From Diploscapter coronatus (lineage: Eukaryota > Nematoda > Chromadorea > Rhabditida > Rhabditidae): DNA of 64,000 nucleotides. The translations under genes were made by a program, and so were the position numbers. Under the pieces are notes generated by a model. That model did no database searches. It saw nothing but the letters and a program-made list of their open reading frames with translations, and was not told where the DNA came from. Location of the stretch: NCBI GenBank assembly GCA_964036155.1, contig OZ038422.1, positions 34,743,201 to 34,807,200 on the forward strand, in the 5' to 3' direction. Shown piece by piece: positions 46,230-58,078 of the stretch. Each line of letters begins with the position of its first letter. Position 1 is the first letter of the stretch.

Positions 46230-49200
46230 GTTCTTATATAGGCAAATCTGTCGGTGTTGCGGGAGAGAGAGAGAGGACGAGTCGCTTGAATCGGTTCTCT
46301 GAAAAAGTAGAGATTGGACGGAGAGCAAATATGGAAAGGATGATGCAAAGCGGTAACCAAACGTGAAAATACGAGAATTCGAAATCCAAAAGAGCAAAAT
46401 GGTGATTATTTGAGAGGTAGGGGAAATCAACAATATATTGTGTAAGCGATGTGACGAAATGAGGGCAAGCCCCTCCCGTGCTGTGTGAGCCTAGGCCTCA
46501 GGTGACGTCGAATCAAATAAACTAGTCCTCCTTCCCTCTCTCCCCTTCTTTCTCTCGCCCTGTGTCTGAGTGTTCACACGTGGAATTGAGAGTGAAATTG
46601 AGGAATTTCGAGGCACAAAGAAATAGAGCAAATGGAAGTTATATTGAACTTTTGAGCATTAATCGCGCACAGAGAGAAGACATTTTTCGCCCTGAACAAT
46701 CCCTCGAAGGCAAACACCTCGTTGAAATCGACCATGAATCCAAAGTTCGAAATCGAGAATATCAAACGTTATGTGTGCTCGCGCAAACATAACTACTTGT
46801 CCGGTGATTTATTATCGAAACCTAGATTGGATAGAGTATACTAGTCTTATGAAAAACGACGAGATTTATTTTGATGATAGATCACGAGGAAAGGATTACA
46901 TAAATCCGAAAGTAGTTAGAACAGGTAATTGAATACCGACGAGAGGATATCAACAACTAAAAGACCATAATCCTTTGTTTTATGAGGTTCTATCTATATA
47001 GCGATTTTTCAAAGGTCAAATTACACAGACTTATGGGTAGTGCAGATTCAGAACAACAGGGAAGTAAATGAATGAAATATGGACTAATTGGTTTCCTGAA
47101 ATGTGAATTTTATGGGGCCTCAATTTATCTTTGATGGTTTGATTTATGAAAATATGAGCGCGCTAGCGAATCTTTTGGTTTTGAAATTTTTGCCCTCTGT
47201 TCACAGTCGCGTCGTTTCATGAATATTCAATCAAATTTCTATTGCTCTTTTTCATTGAAGGCAGAAAGACTTTCGAGGAGAAAGTTGTCGAATTTTCTAA
47301 CGCGGAAATCGTCGAATCAGCAACAGAGTCAGTCTATGGATGACAAAAATAGAGAATTGCAGATTTTTATAGCAGAGATCGGCCGATAGGTAAATGTCGT
47401 GAGGGAAAGGGGGAACTTTAAAAGACACTTACCATAAATCGAAAAATTGTCAACCTGCGTTTGTGAAAAGAGAAAGTATTTACCCAAATACACAGCGTCT
47501 TGAAAATTCCCTCCATATATTTATTAGCAAGTATTGCCTTCCGAGTTGCGAAAGTGTGTGGAATCTATATTAGCAAAAATTTTCGCGCGTATTAGTGAAG
47601 AAGAATCTAATAAGGCGAGGAACGGGGCTTATCTGGTGCAGAATTCTGGCAAGTAATCTTCCTAGGTGAGGAGGGCTTGTGATATTGCTTGAATAGGGAA
47701 AAGGACGGAGAAGATTTGACGAAAGATAGGCAGGAAAATTGAAAGAAGTAAGGGAAAGTTAAAGAAAAAGCAAATGAGAATTACTTATTTAGAGAGTGTG
47801 AATCGATAGACGCTGAGTGGAGAGAGACTTTGAGGAAAAAAAGCGGCGAAAGCCAGTAAAACTACGAATGTTGGATATTTCATCATTACCATCACATAGA
47901 GAGGCTTGGAACGTGGAAACCACTGGGAATAATTCATGGGAAGCTTTTAACGGCACATGAATTTCTATATGTCGTTTTGAGGACGAAGAAGAATAGAACC
48001 CCCTAAAAGTTATGTGCTAAGTAGGTATGAGTTCACACATGTGACTTCGTCAGCCAGTAAGGAAAGGAAATGGGATTTCTCGTTATTTTGTGCCAGGGCG
48101 TCGCGAAAACGACGATAAAACAAAACCGAATCCCTACATAAAGTGGCGAAATAGGATAAACTTTCATCCGTTTTGCAGCAGCAGCAGCAACACGGGATCT
48201 TCGAAATGGCATGTTGATAATGAAAATGAGAGATGGGGCTTATATCCATGGCTGCTAAAGCAAAACACAAAGATGGGGAATATTCGCTAAATTAGTTGTA
48301 TCTCATCTATCAAAATAATTTTTAAATGTTATTGCTAGAGAAAGAATTAGGACAAATTAAGATGGTATTTATAAATCTGTGAGAGAGATACAAGTGGTCT
48401 TCGCTGAACTATGATGCCAGTTGTACATGTAACGAGGAAATGATACGAGATGTTGTTAGGGAAATTAGCCAAATAGGTGTGGGTTGAGTCGTCTAATGGA
48501 GTAGATGATTAAGCTTGGAATGGGGAGAAAACCGGTTGAGTTGGGAGTCTTGTATTCTTGCGATTACATTGAAAGGCGCTAACTCGTATTTACTTAAAAG
48601 TTGGTGACAGATGCTAGAGTTCTGCGGAATTTAAATCTCAGTAGTGATGATGACTAAGCTTGGAGCCAAGAAAACCTGCTGATTTGAGGAAAACAAAAAC
48701 ACGAAATTGCGAGTCGAGTCCCAAGGTGGCTTACATCAAGAAGCAGCCCTCCTGCTAGGCAAAAAAAATCGAAAGGACAACGTTTTGTATCGAATTTCGT
48801 GTTGCTACTGCTGCTGCTGCTGCAGCAGCATCCGAGAACAAAATGGAAAAGGGAAAATTAGGGCCGAAAAAATGCTAGAGACAAGCCAATTTTCTTCTTC
48901 GCACTCCCTCTCTCGCTCGGCATTGTCTATTTCACCCTCTCGACTATATAATTTCGCTTACTCTTCTCTCTCTCAGATTACTCATCTAGATTTCTGATTC
49001 TCTAACATCTACGAATTTAACGTAATATTTCGGTCCCGTCTCGCGCAAATTACACTGCCACAGGGGCATTGCATTGGCAAGTCAGCTGGAAATGAAGAAT
49101 AAGAATCAAAAGAGAGGGTGGGAAGAGGGAGTATGGGAATTTCGGAGGAAAAAAGTGGAAATAGTGTGGGAACATAGAGGAAAATAGGACAACGCAGAAT

Positions 49201-51680
49201 GAGAAAGAAGTAGCAGCTCACATGTGCTCATGGAGACAGACTACGCCGATGGTGATTTTGAAATTTCCCCGACGAAGAAAAACTTCTCGAAAATGAGTGC
49301 CCGCCAACCAAACGGCGCATAAATTTTTAATTATCTCGAGAAAAGTTTCTTGCGGAGAGAAAATACTTAAAATGCAGTTTTCCAGCAGGTTTCGAATCGA
49401 AATGATGAAAAATCGCTCACGGTGTAAACTGTTGAGAGACATCGATTATGCTATACATGTTTTGCGAAGAGATGAGAACGGAAAGGAGGGCTCGGATAAT
49501 TTGAAAAGCAGCAGGAAATGAGAGTCTGACAGGCTGAATGACTGGTCACACAGACAGAGCGACAAGCAGAAGCTGGGGGCCTGATTACACCTTTGCATTT
49601 TCCCCTGTCTTTGTCGGTTTTCCCATCCCCATCCACGTTCTTTCTCTTTCATATGTTTTCCTCATATCGCTTGCTGTGCGTCTCGTATCGTTTTGCCCAG
49701 TTGTATAGTCAAACTAAATACTGAAAGCTCCGCCTATTTGGCCAGAAAACTGAACACAAACACTTTGGATTCAAAAATCTTTAGCTAATAAATGTTCAAA
49801 AACCGATCAAATATGTATCGAGTTTAGAGAGTTCGATTTGGTAAAAAGAATGATTAAGTTTACGAATTGTACGATTGAGGAAGAAAATTTTGCGAAAAGC
49901 CATTACGCCCACAAACAAATCTGCGTGGTTGAAATTTGCAAAAGTCGTATAAAATTTCAACGCCTGATGGAATTAGAGCAGAATAGTTATCCTGGCCTCA
50001 ATTGAAGACAGAGTGTTTTTATGCACGCAATAAAACGACGTCTTCCATCACAGAAACAAGGGAATACTGAGACAACACACACCGGAAATGCTGTTAAAAC
50101 CGAAAATGTCGAAAGAGAATTTCGTTAGCGAAACTCGGAACCAAATCAATGCATTCGTTTCTTCGAGTCAAGCAGGAACGAATTGTAACATGGAACGGAT
50201 GGGGCTAGGAGGAAGATTGACACATGTGGCTCATGGACAAGCCCATTTGAAAGAAGTTCCTGGAAGCCAGGAACTGGCTGAGCTCTTCTCTATCAAGGAT
50301 GGCCGAAATGGATAGTTTGGAAGTTTAAAAGTCGAAGATAAAAACTTGATCTTCCAGAACCTTGAAGATAAAGTGAATGGACATGGCATCTCTCAAGAGC
50401 AGAATTAAATAAAAAAGACTCAATTCTCTAGAACCGAACCTGAAAGAGTCCAAAAATGAAGATTTAGAAAAAAAAAACCGACAAAGATCTGCTCATCTTT
50501 GTTCCTTATGGTAAAGGCTATTCTCTCGGATGAGCCAATATTCACAAGAAGATGCGGACGCGTATTCTTGGAAACTTTATTAACAGCTAAAAGAGGACGT
50601 CAAGTCTCTCCTCTACATCACATACACTCACCCAATTTGACTATTTTTGGATGACAACGAAGAGGAGAAGAGAATGAAGGAAGGAAGCGGGAAGAAGGCA
50701 GAACGTCAATTGCAGAGAATGGCAGACAAACAGATGTAAATAATTGTTGACTCAACGCTGTTATTGTCATTCGGCTAAAAATACGCAATGTATTGATATT
50801 GAGCCTGAGCAGACTTGAACCTTGACGAGAGTGTTACTTGACCTATGTCAGGAATAGTCTAGGAATGGGGAATTTCTGAAAACAAACGAAAACGAAGATA
50901 ATGACTCAGCCCGCAAAAACAAAGCCTTGAACAGCTGAATTTCGTTCTGAAAGTACAAAAAGAAAATGAAATAGCCCGAAAACACCCAAATTCGAAATTT
51001 TAAAGGGGAAAACCTTTTCTTCAAATGCTGACCTAGAGAATGCAAATATGAAAATGTAATATCTCTGCAAAAAATCTCTGATCGATATGAATGGGTATGT
51101 CGATGGTGTGAATGAGAGACGATTGATTCCCTTGACATGCGGAGAGAAAGGAAACCCGTATGAGAAGAGGGATGAAAATCAGGTCGGATTGCGTGGTTCT
51201 CTTTCCAATGTTGTGTCTGTCTTTCTTTTTCTGCACTTTTCAGATTGCATCTATACACGTCAATTGCATAACGATTATTTATTGTTTAACTTTCGAAAAA
51301 ATGATAACTACCCAGGGTTTGTTCCTCTAATCACTTCCTTTTATTCGATACTATCACCACCCTTCCGTCTGAATGAAACGTGAAATGTCAACAGTGGTAT
51401 AAAAATGATAAGGAACAACAATCACGGATTAATTCTGTAGTGATTGTTCCTTTTCTTCTCAATAATTTTTAATTTGTAAATGTCACCACGAATGGACACA
51501 CTTGAAATTTGAAAAACCAGTTTGGCTGGATTCTTTATTTCTAAATGTCATCATTTTCACGGAAGATGACCAAGATGGGGGGTAGCCTTTATAATCTTTC
51601 TATAAAAGGATATTCGAAACACCCTCTTTCTCACGCACTTTATGCTTTGAATCAAAAATCGTCCATTTGGTTTATATTAT
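46230..51680. other. Long intergenic region upstream of the MTRR gene
   Basis: This 5.4-kb stretch separates the Ser-rich gene and the MTRR gene, transcribed away from each other. It contains short CAG/CTG runs at 48176-48191 and 48809-48828, GA tracts and pyrimidine-rich strings. A hairpin lies at 51409-51452 (AAGGAACAACAATCAC / GTGATTGTTCCTT) shortly before the MTRR gene. Open frames are short or biased. No gene or tRNA was recognised. Confidence 0.55.
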
Positions 51681-51686
51681 AGCGTT

Positions 51687-51696
51687 GTTTTCAGCG
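51687..51696 (+). promoter_or_regulatory. Probable spliced-leader acceptor of the MTRR gene
   Basis: TTGTTTTCAG ends at 51694, two bases before the ATG at 51697. With no upstream coding exon required, it is read as a trans-splice acceptor, and it supports this start. Confidence 0.5.
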
Positions 51697-54600
51697 ATGT
51701 TGATATTGTATGGCTCGCACACTGGTCAGGCGCAATCGATTGCAGAACAGATAACCGACAGATTGAAACAGGCCAAAGTCCGCAGTACGCCTGTGCGGTG
51801 CTCATCTCTGGACGACTATCTTAAGGGGGTAAGTAGTGATAAAGGGTGATAATCATCAATTCCCTCTTATATTAAAGTGGGTATGCAAAACTGTCCTTAA
51901 TAAAGCATAGAGTATTTATCTAGTTGTAAGGGATATAAATATTGATTAGAGGTAGTAAAGCCGTCATAAGGCCTTTCTTCTATTAAAGAATGTCAAGTCA
52001 AACCCGTTATCAATATAACACCGATTATCTAAGAGGACAAGCGCCGATAAAGATTGATAGAAATCATAAGGTTCCTTCTTTTAGAAGAAGGAACCTCAAA
52101 GTCACTCCCATAGACCAGAGATTATCACTGAACGATCAACGATAAGCCAATCCTACGTGAGAGCGAGCGAGCATGTGATGTTTTGATAAACAATCGATAA
52201 AAATATGTTTGTTATCGCAAGAAGCGTCATTTCCGATAAAAACTAGCAAAGTGATTTTGAAATTTGAATTCAGAGGAAAGTTTTATCTTCAGATCAACTT
52301 CATGAGCGAAAATTTCTATTGAAATTTTAATTTATTAGCAAACAATATTTGAAATTTAGAACGACCTGAGCCAAGAGATATTTGCTATAATTATTGCTTC
52401 TTCGACAGGAGATGGGGATCCTCCAGATAACGCTACGAAAACGCCGAGATTCCTCAAGAAAAATGCTCAATCTAAGGATTACCTCAAAAATTTGAAATAC
52501 TGCATCTTGGGTATGATTTTTCGTGGAGAATCTTTTAAAATTTAGTTATAGGCCTTGGGGACTCGAATTATTCGGCTTATCAGGGTTTTCCGAACAAATT
52601 GGACAAGATTCTGCAAGATTTTGGTGCTGAACGAGTTCTAGAGAAGGGAGAGGCTGACGATCAAGTCGGGTATGAGCTTATTCGAGCGTTTTTCTCGAAA
52701 ACGTTCCAATTTTCGAAATTTCTCAACTCAGTAAAAATGAGAAGAAATGACACGAAAAGGATATTCAGTTTTCTTTCATTTCTTTCTTTCGCTTTGTGTC
52801 CCTCATTTACTCGTATTTCGCAACTCGTGACGTTTGAATTTAAAAAATTTTAATTTCGAAATGTTGAAGTTCGAGGCTTTAATTTTTTCATATTTCAAGC
52901 GGGGATTTGCTGAAAGAAGGGATTTGTAATCCTGTTTCAATTCATCGTTGATCGCCTGTTCAAACACAACTCCCTCTGCTCCATACGTGCGCTCTCGAAT
53001 TAGCAATTTCAGAAAAATTTCTAACTTTTCCTTCTTTTTTTGTTTTCTTCTGAAATTCTAATTTTTGCAACTCGAAATTAGCATATTCTAGGCGATGCAG
53101 AGCTCAAGTGCGACTTTATGCTCAATTTCCCACTATTGACTTTATCTTTTTTTTTTTCGATGTTTTTAAAATGTTTGAATTTTCTGCTACTTTTTTTTTT
53201 TTTAAATCATACTTTCATTTGAAAAATTAGCATATTAGCAGGCAAAGATTTCGAAAGCTCTGCTCAAGTTCTCTATTCCTCTTTTCCCTTCTTTTCCAAT
53301 ATTTGCTTTATTCATGAGTAATCTATCTTTCAACTTTCGAAATTTCAACTCTTTCCCATTGCAGTTTGGAGTTGGCAGTCGAACCGTGGATCGACAGCGT
53401 CTTCAAATTTCTCCAATCCACTGGCGAGCTCCCGCAGAGTGCAGAAGCAGAGGCAGAACAGAATTCGGCCTGGAAACTCCATTTCAACCCGATAAAATCG
53501 AAAGAGGACAAGGAGGAATTTGCAAGGATGGAGGAAACCAGGTACTGATAAATGTACAAATTCGACTTTTTGAAAAGCTCACCGACTCCTGAAAATTGGT
53601 GAACTTTCCAAGAAACGAGAAAATGGCAGTGAAAGACAAAAAGTGAATAATTCTTGAAATTTCAGAAAATCCGCACGACAAGATTCTGATGCGAGCGACG
53701 ACGAGACTGTCAACAAGAAGCCTCGCCTCCTCAAGGAGTCTCCTCGTCTGACTCTGCAGTCTGGAGACCAGTCAGAATCTTCGCTTTCTCGCGGTCAGCT
53801 GAAAAATACACCTGAAAATTGCACAGCCCAAGAAGTACAAAAAATGATCAAGGATGATGCATTTTTCTAGTTTCCAAGCGAAGAATCTTTAGAACGTAGC
53901 AACTTGGAAAGTGCTCGACCTAAATAAAAGTTTTAAAAATCCTAGAGGATGGTGTAATTCCCAAATAAGGAAAAACGACGATAAAAAATAGAAAAAATTC
54001 AGGCGACGGATCTCTGTCTTCGGACCCGAATCTGCGAGTTCCCGTGGCCCCCGAACCTTTTCTGGCCTCCGGGGTCACCCACGTCAAACTGCCTGTCGAG
54101 CACGGACTTAAATGGCAGAATGGCGCACAGTTCCCGGGACTTGGTACTAAACTTAGGACTTTGAACTGAAGCAAACAATTTTCCGTGAACGGAGAAAATT
54201 CGGCTTTATTCTGAGAGAAAACAGTTTAGAACTTGAGACTCAGAAACAAGTCTTGAAAATAAAACAATGCGTTTTTTCTTCAGCCGGCGAGCCCACTCCA
54301 GTCAAAATCGTTGGAACGGCACTGCTAACGGAGGAATCGGTGAAAAAGCCCAAATACGAGTTCGTCATTGATTTGGCTGGTGGGCTTTGGAATAAAGTAA
54401 ATTAAAAGAACAAATTTCAAGATCACCTCGACGCCTTCCCATATCAGCCCGGAGACGCGCTCTACGTCATTGTGCCCAATCGGGAAGACGAGGTCAATTT
54501 CATCCTCAGCAGGTATTCTAATGGGCGACTCGATTGGGAACAATGTTTCCAAAGTGGGAAGAAATATTTTGGAGTAAATTTCTCCCTAAATTGGGGAAAT

Positions 54601-55111
54601 GGAAAGTGATTATGAACAAACTCCTTCCCTAGATAGGGGGAGAAAGTTCCCAACTAATTTTTTCCTAGAACGGGCCTCCTGCCATTGGCTGATAACGAGT
54701 TTAAACTGTTCGTGCACCCGGAAACTACCAGAGCTGGCGCAGCTCTACCCTCTCACATCCCTCCAAACGCCTCGCTCCGCTATATCTTCACCTACTGCCT
54801 CGACATTCGAAGAGTTCCCAGCAGGGTTGGTTTTGAAGAGTTTGGAAAAAAAATTTAATTCATCACTTTTTCAAATGTGAATTGACAAAATATTTTAAAT
54901 CGGAAAAAATTTGAAACACTTCAGCCCATCCTTCGAGCTCTGGCCGACGGTTCAAAGGACGAAAACGAGCGGCGCAGACTGATGGAGCTCTGTTCGGCAC
55001 AGGGGCTCAACGAGTTCACCCAATTCGTTAGAAAGGTAGAAATTTTTGCAGACGCTGTAACGTTTTCGGACCGTGCAGCTAATCGCATGAAACGAGATAG
55101 TATGCCTTGTC

Positions 55112-55144
<33 letters not shown>

Positions 55145-57032
55145 CCTTCTTTTCGCCTCTCGAAGATATGCACTATTTCGTTTCATGCGGTTCGAAAAGT
55201 TGCAAGTCAGGATTTTTTGAAAATTGAAATTTTCAGTCTGGAGTCTCTCTGGCCGATCTCTTGTTCACCTTTCCTTCAGTGCAACCGTCTGTGGACAGAC
55301 TTATTGGTTGGCTCTTCTGTTTCTTTAAGGATTTAATTGAAAAATCATCATTTTGAAGATAAAACTACATGAAACAATAAAGAGTGGGATCTTCAGAAAA
55401 ATTATGCAATTTTCAGAACTGCTGCCCCGTCTGATGCCTCGCGCCTACAGTGTCGCCTCGTTCAGAGGAAGAAGAGTCCGATTCGTCTACTCCGTGCTCA
55501 CCTTCACTGCGGAGGAAGGCCGACGGTATTCTGCAAAACATGGAAACTTTGAAAAATTCTGATTTTCAGCTATGAAAGAAAGGGCCTCGCAACGGAATAC
55601 CTTCTGAGTAAGCGAGTCGGAGACACGATTCAGGTAAAATGAGGAGAAGAAGAAGGCGAATTTCATGGAAAGTTTAAAATTATCGAAGATTCCCATCATT
55701 TTGAAGAAAATTAAAAATTCTAGCAAAGCAATTTGAAAAAATGCTCTCAAGATTCGGAAGATTGAAAATATTTAATTTTGCAGGGTGAAAATTTCAAATT
55801 TCAGGTGATCTGGAAAGAGCCCAGTCGTTTCCGCTTCCCACCCATCCCCTTGCCTCTCGCCACTGCAGAAGCGCTGCTCACCACGCCCCTCGTCATGATC
55901 GGCCCCGGAACGGGCATCGGACCGTTCCTCTCGTTCTGTCAGTTCATGCTGTGGGTTTTTTGAAAATTTGGAAACGAACTTTTTTCAGTTTGATAAAAAA
56001 AATCAGTTTTTTCTTCTTGCATCTGAAAAAATCAAAATTTGGTATTCTAAGAAAAAAGGATGGTTTTCAGCAAACAAAAACTGCAAGACCCGCAAACCTT
56101 CGAACAAACGGCCAACGCCTCCAAAGTGCAACGACTGATCTTTTTCGGCTGCAGAGACCGAACCAAGGACGGACTTTATCTGTGAGTTTGAAAAAATTCG
56201 AAAATGAATTTCCAAAAAAAATTTAACTTAAAATTTCAGCGACGAATTGGAGGCCTACGTCCGTGAAGGAATTCTGTCAGAGTTGATTGTCTGCGAAAGC
56301 GCAGCAGAGGGCAAGACCAAGCAGTACGTACAGAATGGAATTGAAGAGATGAAAGAAAAAGTTAGTAAATAAAAAAAATGAAAATTTGAACTCCGATTGG
56401 GTTAGAACTCAAGTAAGATTACACACTCGTATAAAAGTTTGACATGTAGTTATGATAATCTTATTTGAGTTCAGGTCCTGATATTTTCGGAAACTTTTCG
56501 AAATAAATAAATTGATAAAGTTAAAAAAAATGAAACATTTGCAGATATTGGCCTTGGTGGATGAAAAGGCGCTGATTTTCTGCTGTGGAGACGCCAAGGG
56601 AATGTCCGTTGATCTATTCAGTACCTTCTGCAGACTACTCGAGGAGAATAAAGGTATGCCCCGAGAAATCCAGCTTATTTGCAAGAATAAGCTCAAAATG
56701 ACGTCCACAAAATATGGATGCTTCGAAAAATAGCTAGCAATTATCGGTAAAAGAGACTGATGATTGGGGTGATCTGACTGGCTATTTGGAAACCTCGAGG
56801 CCACTAGACACGAGACATAGGTGAAATAGTATAGGGTTAGGGTAGGGTATAAGGATGATAGACTCTTTTCCCACACTAGTTCTCAATGTCTCATGATCTC
56901 GTGGTTTCCAAATTGTCGTCTGACTCTATTTGATTTATCAAAAGAATATTAGGCTTGACGAAGGCAGGAGCCGTTGAACACCTGAAAGAACTGAAGAATC
57001 AAAATCGCTACGTAGAAGACGTCTGGTCTTGA
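51697..57032 (+). CDS. mtrr-1: Methionine synthase reductase (diflavin reductase)
   Basis: MTRR passes electrons from NADPH through FAD and FMN to reactivate cobalamin-dependent methionine synthase in the cytosol. Exon starts and ends: 51697-51828, 52360-52510, 52552-52669, 53365-53541, 53666-53793, 54003-54143, 54284-54379, 54422-54512, 54669-54825, 54925-55035, 55237-55306, 55417-55525, 55570-55633, 55805-55950, 56071-56181, 56240-56360, 56545-56653, 56953-57032. The flavodoxin half has LILYGSHTGQAQSIAEQI (FMN loop), SSTGDGDPPDN and LGLGDSNYSAY. A hydrophilic hinge follows (SDASDDETVNKKPR). The FAD/NADPH half has LPRLMPRAYSVAS, MIGPGTGIGPFLSF, FFGCRDRTKDGLY and IFCCGDAKGMSVDL. The terminal VEDVWS matches the usual aromatic end of this family. 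Exon 55805 may instead start at 55784, which stays in frame and adds seven residues. The short linker is typical of MTRR rather than P450 reductase. Confidence 0.94.
52069..52096. repeat. Perfect 12-bp hairpin in mtrr-1 intron 1
   Basis: AGGTTCCTTCTT and AAGAAGGAACCT form a perfect 12-base stem with the four-base loop TTAG. In RNA it would be a stable short stem. Its role is unknown. Confidence 0.75.
55084..55189. repeat. Foldback element with (GA)n loop in an mtrr-1 intron
   Basis: CGCATGAAACGAGATAGT on the left and ACTATTTCGTTTCATGCG on the right are reverse complements with one mismatch. The match extends inward to TCGAGAG / CTCTCGA. The loop is mainly a (GA)n run at 55116-55140. It lies between exons 54925-55035 and 55237-55306. 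Confidence 0.75.
56778..56923. repeat. Foldback element in the last mtrr-1 intron
   Basis: TATTTGGAAACCTCGAG and GAGACATAGG on the left pair with CTCGTGGTTTCCAAATTG and CAATGTCTC on the right. The centre includes a GGGTTAGGGTAGGG stretch near 56832. It is an imperfect dyad of about 145 bases. Confidence 0.65.
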
Positions 57033-58078
57033 GCTATGGTAATTAACGATAGGTTCCAAATTTGAATTTGTTTCAATTCGAAGCACCGATAATTTAAATT
57101 AAATTATTGCCAATAAATTTATCAAAAATATACGCAAGTTTTAAAGTTATTTTATTCATTTGAAATTGGTCATACAAAGGTACAAAGAGGGTCGGATGCT
57201 GAAGATTGTAAATGTGAAAGATGACTTCCATGAGCAATTTTCAATAAGACCAAGTTTCATAGAAGGTAAGTATGAAACTTGTTAGGCATAAATTAGAAAG
57301 TTCAATTTTTGAAGAAAATGATAGCACTACGAAATGATTTTGGTGAAATTTCAGTTCATAAGTTTAGCAACAGAATAAGGTTAGGACCCGCCTTAAAATG
57401 TGATCAATTTCAAATGGCTCGAAGGTTGACGTGCTTGTGAATAGCCTTAGTTTAAATTTGCTTGAATATGTTCACATGTGTATGCGTTGCAAGGAATATA
57501 ACACTTGTACAGTAAATGTACAAAATTAGCATGATTAACGCTAATCATAATTAACACCAATTACGCCATTGTGTTCTCCCATCGACTTAGTTTACCCAAT
57601 CTATACAGTATAATATTAAATATTAGATACTTACATACATATTATTAATTTCCCCTTATTTTTCCATCCCACTTTTCCCTCTACACCTGGTTTGTCGTTT
57701 CACGATTTTCCCAAACTAGGCTATTCACTTACACCAGCCTAATAAAAAATAATAATCGCACAATGAACGCATGAGATAGAATGACCCGTTGTGAAGTTCA
57801 GAGCACAGGGGTTGTTCTCGCAGAACATGAAAATACGTCAAACAAATCAAAAGTAAAAAATAAAAAGTGAACTTGGATAAAACATATTCTGAAAAGAATT
57901 CGACCAGGAATACACGAATTACGTCTCCAACTTGGATTTCTTCGTCGTATTCGACAGCGGCGGGTTTAATGGATTTTGATAACGTTCACTTCTACTGTTT
58001 CAAAATTCTTGAAACCAAAACTTCGTGCAACCCTGATTCGTTAAAACCAAGCAATACTCATCATCAGTATCCATTAAA
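57033..58078. other. Convergent 3' spacer between mtrr-1 and the LAR phosphatase
   Basis: About 1 kb of AT-rich sequence separates the MTRR stop (+) and the phosphatase stop (-). It should contain both 3' UTRs; the phosphatase end reads leftward from 58079. The open frame at 57867-58181 overlaps the last phosphatase exon and is not supported. No other gene was seen. Confidence 0.6.

Noticed and set aside
48809..48828. CTG/CAG run, considered as a coding polyglutamine or expansion locus
   Set aside because: It is only a few units long, palindromic by composition, and not within any supported exon.
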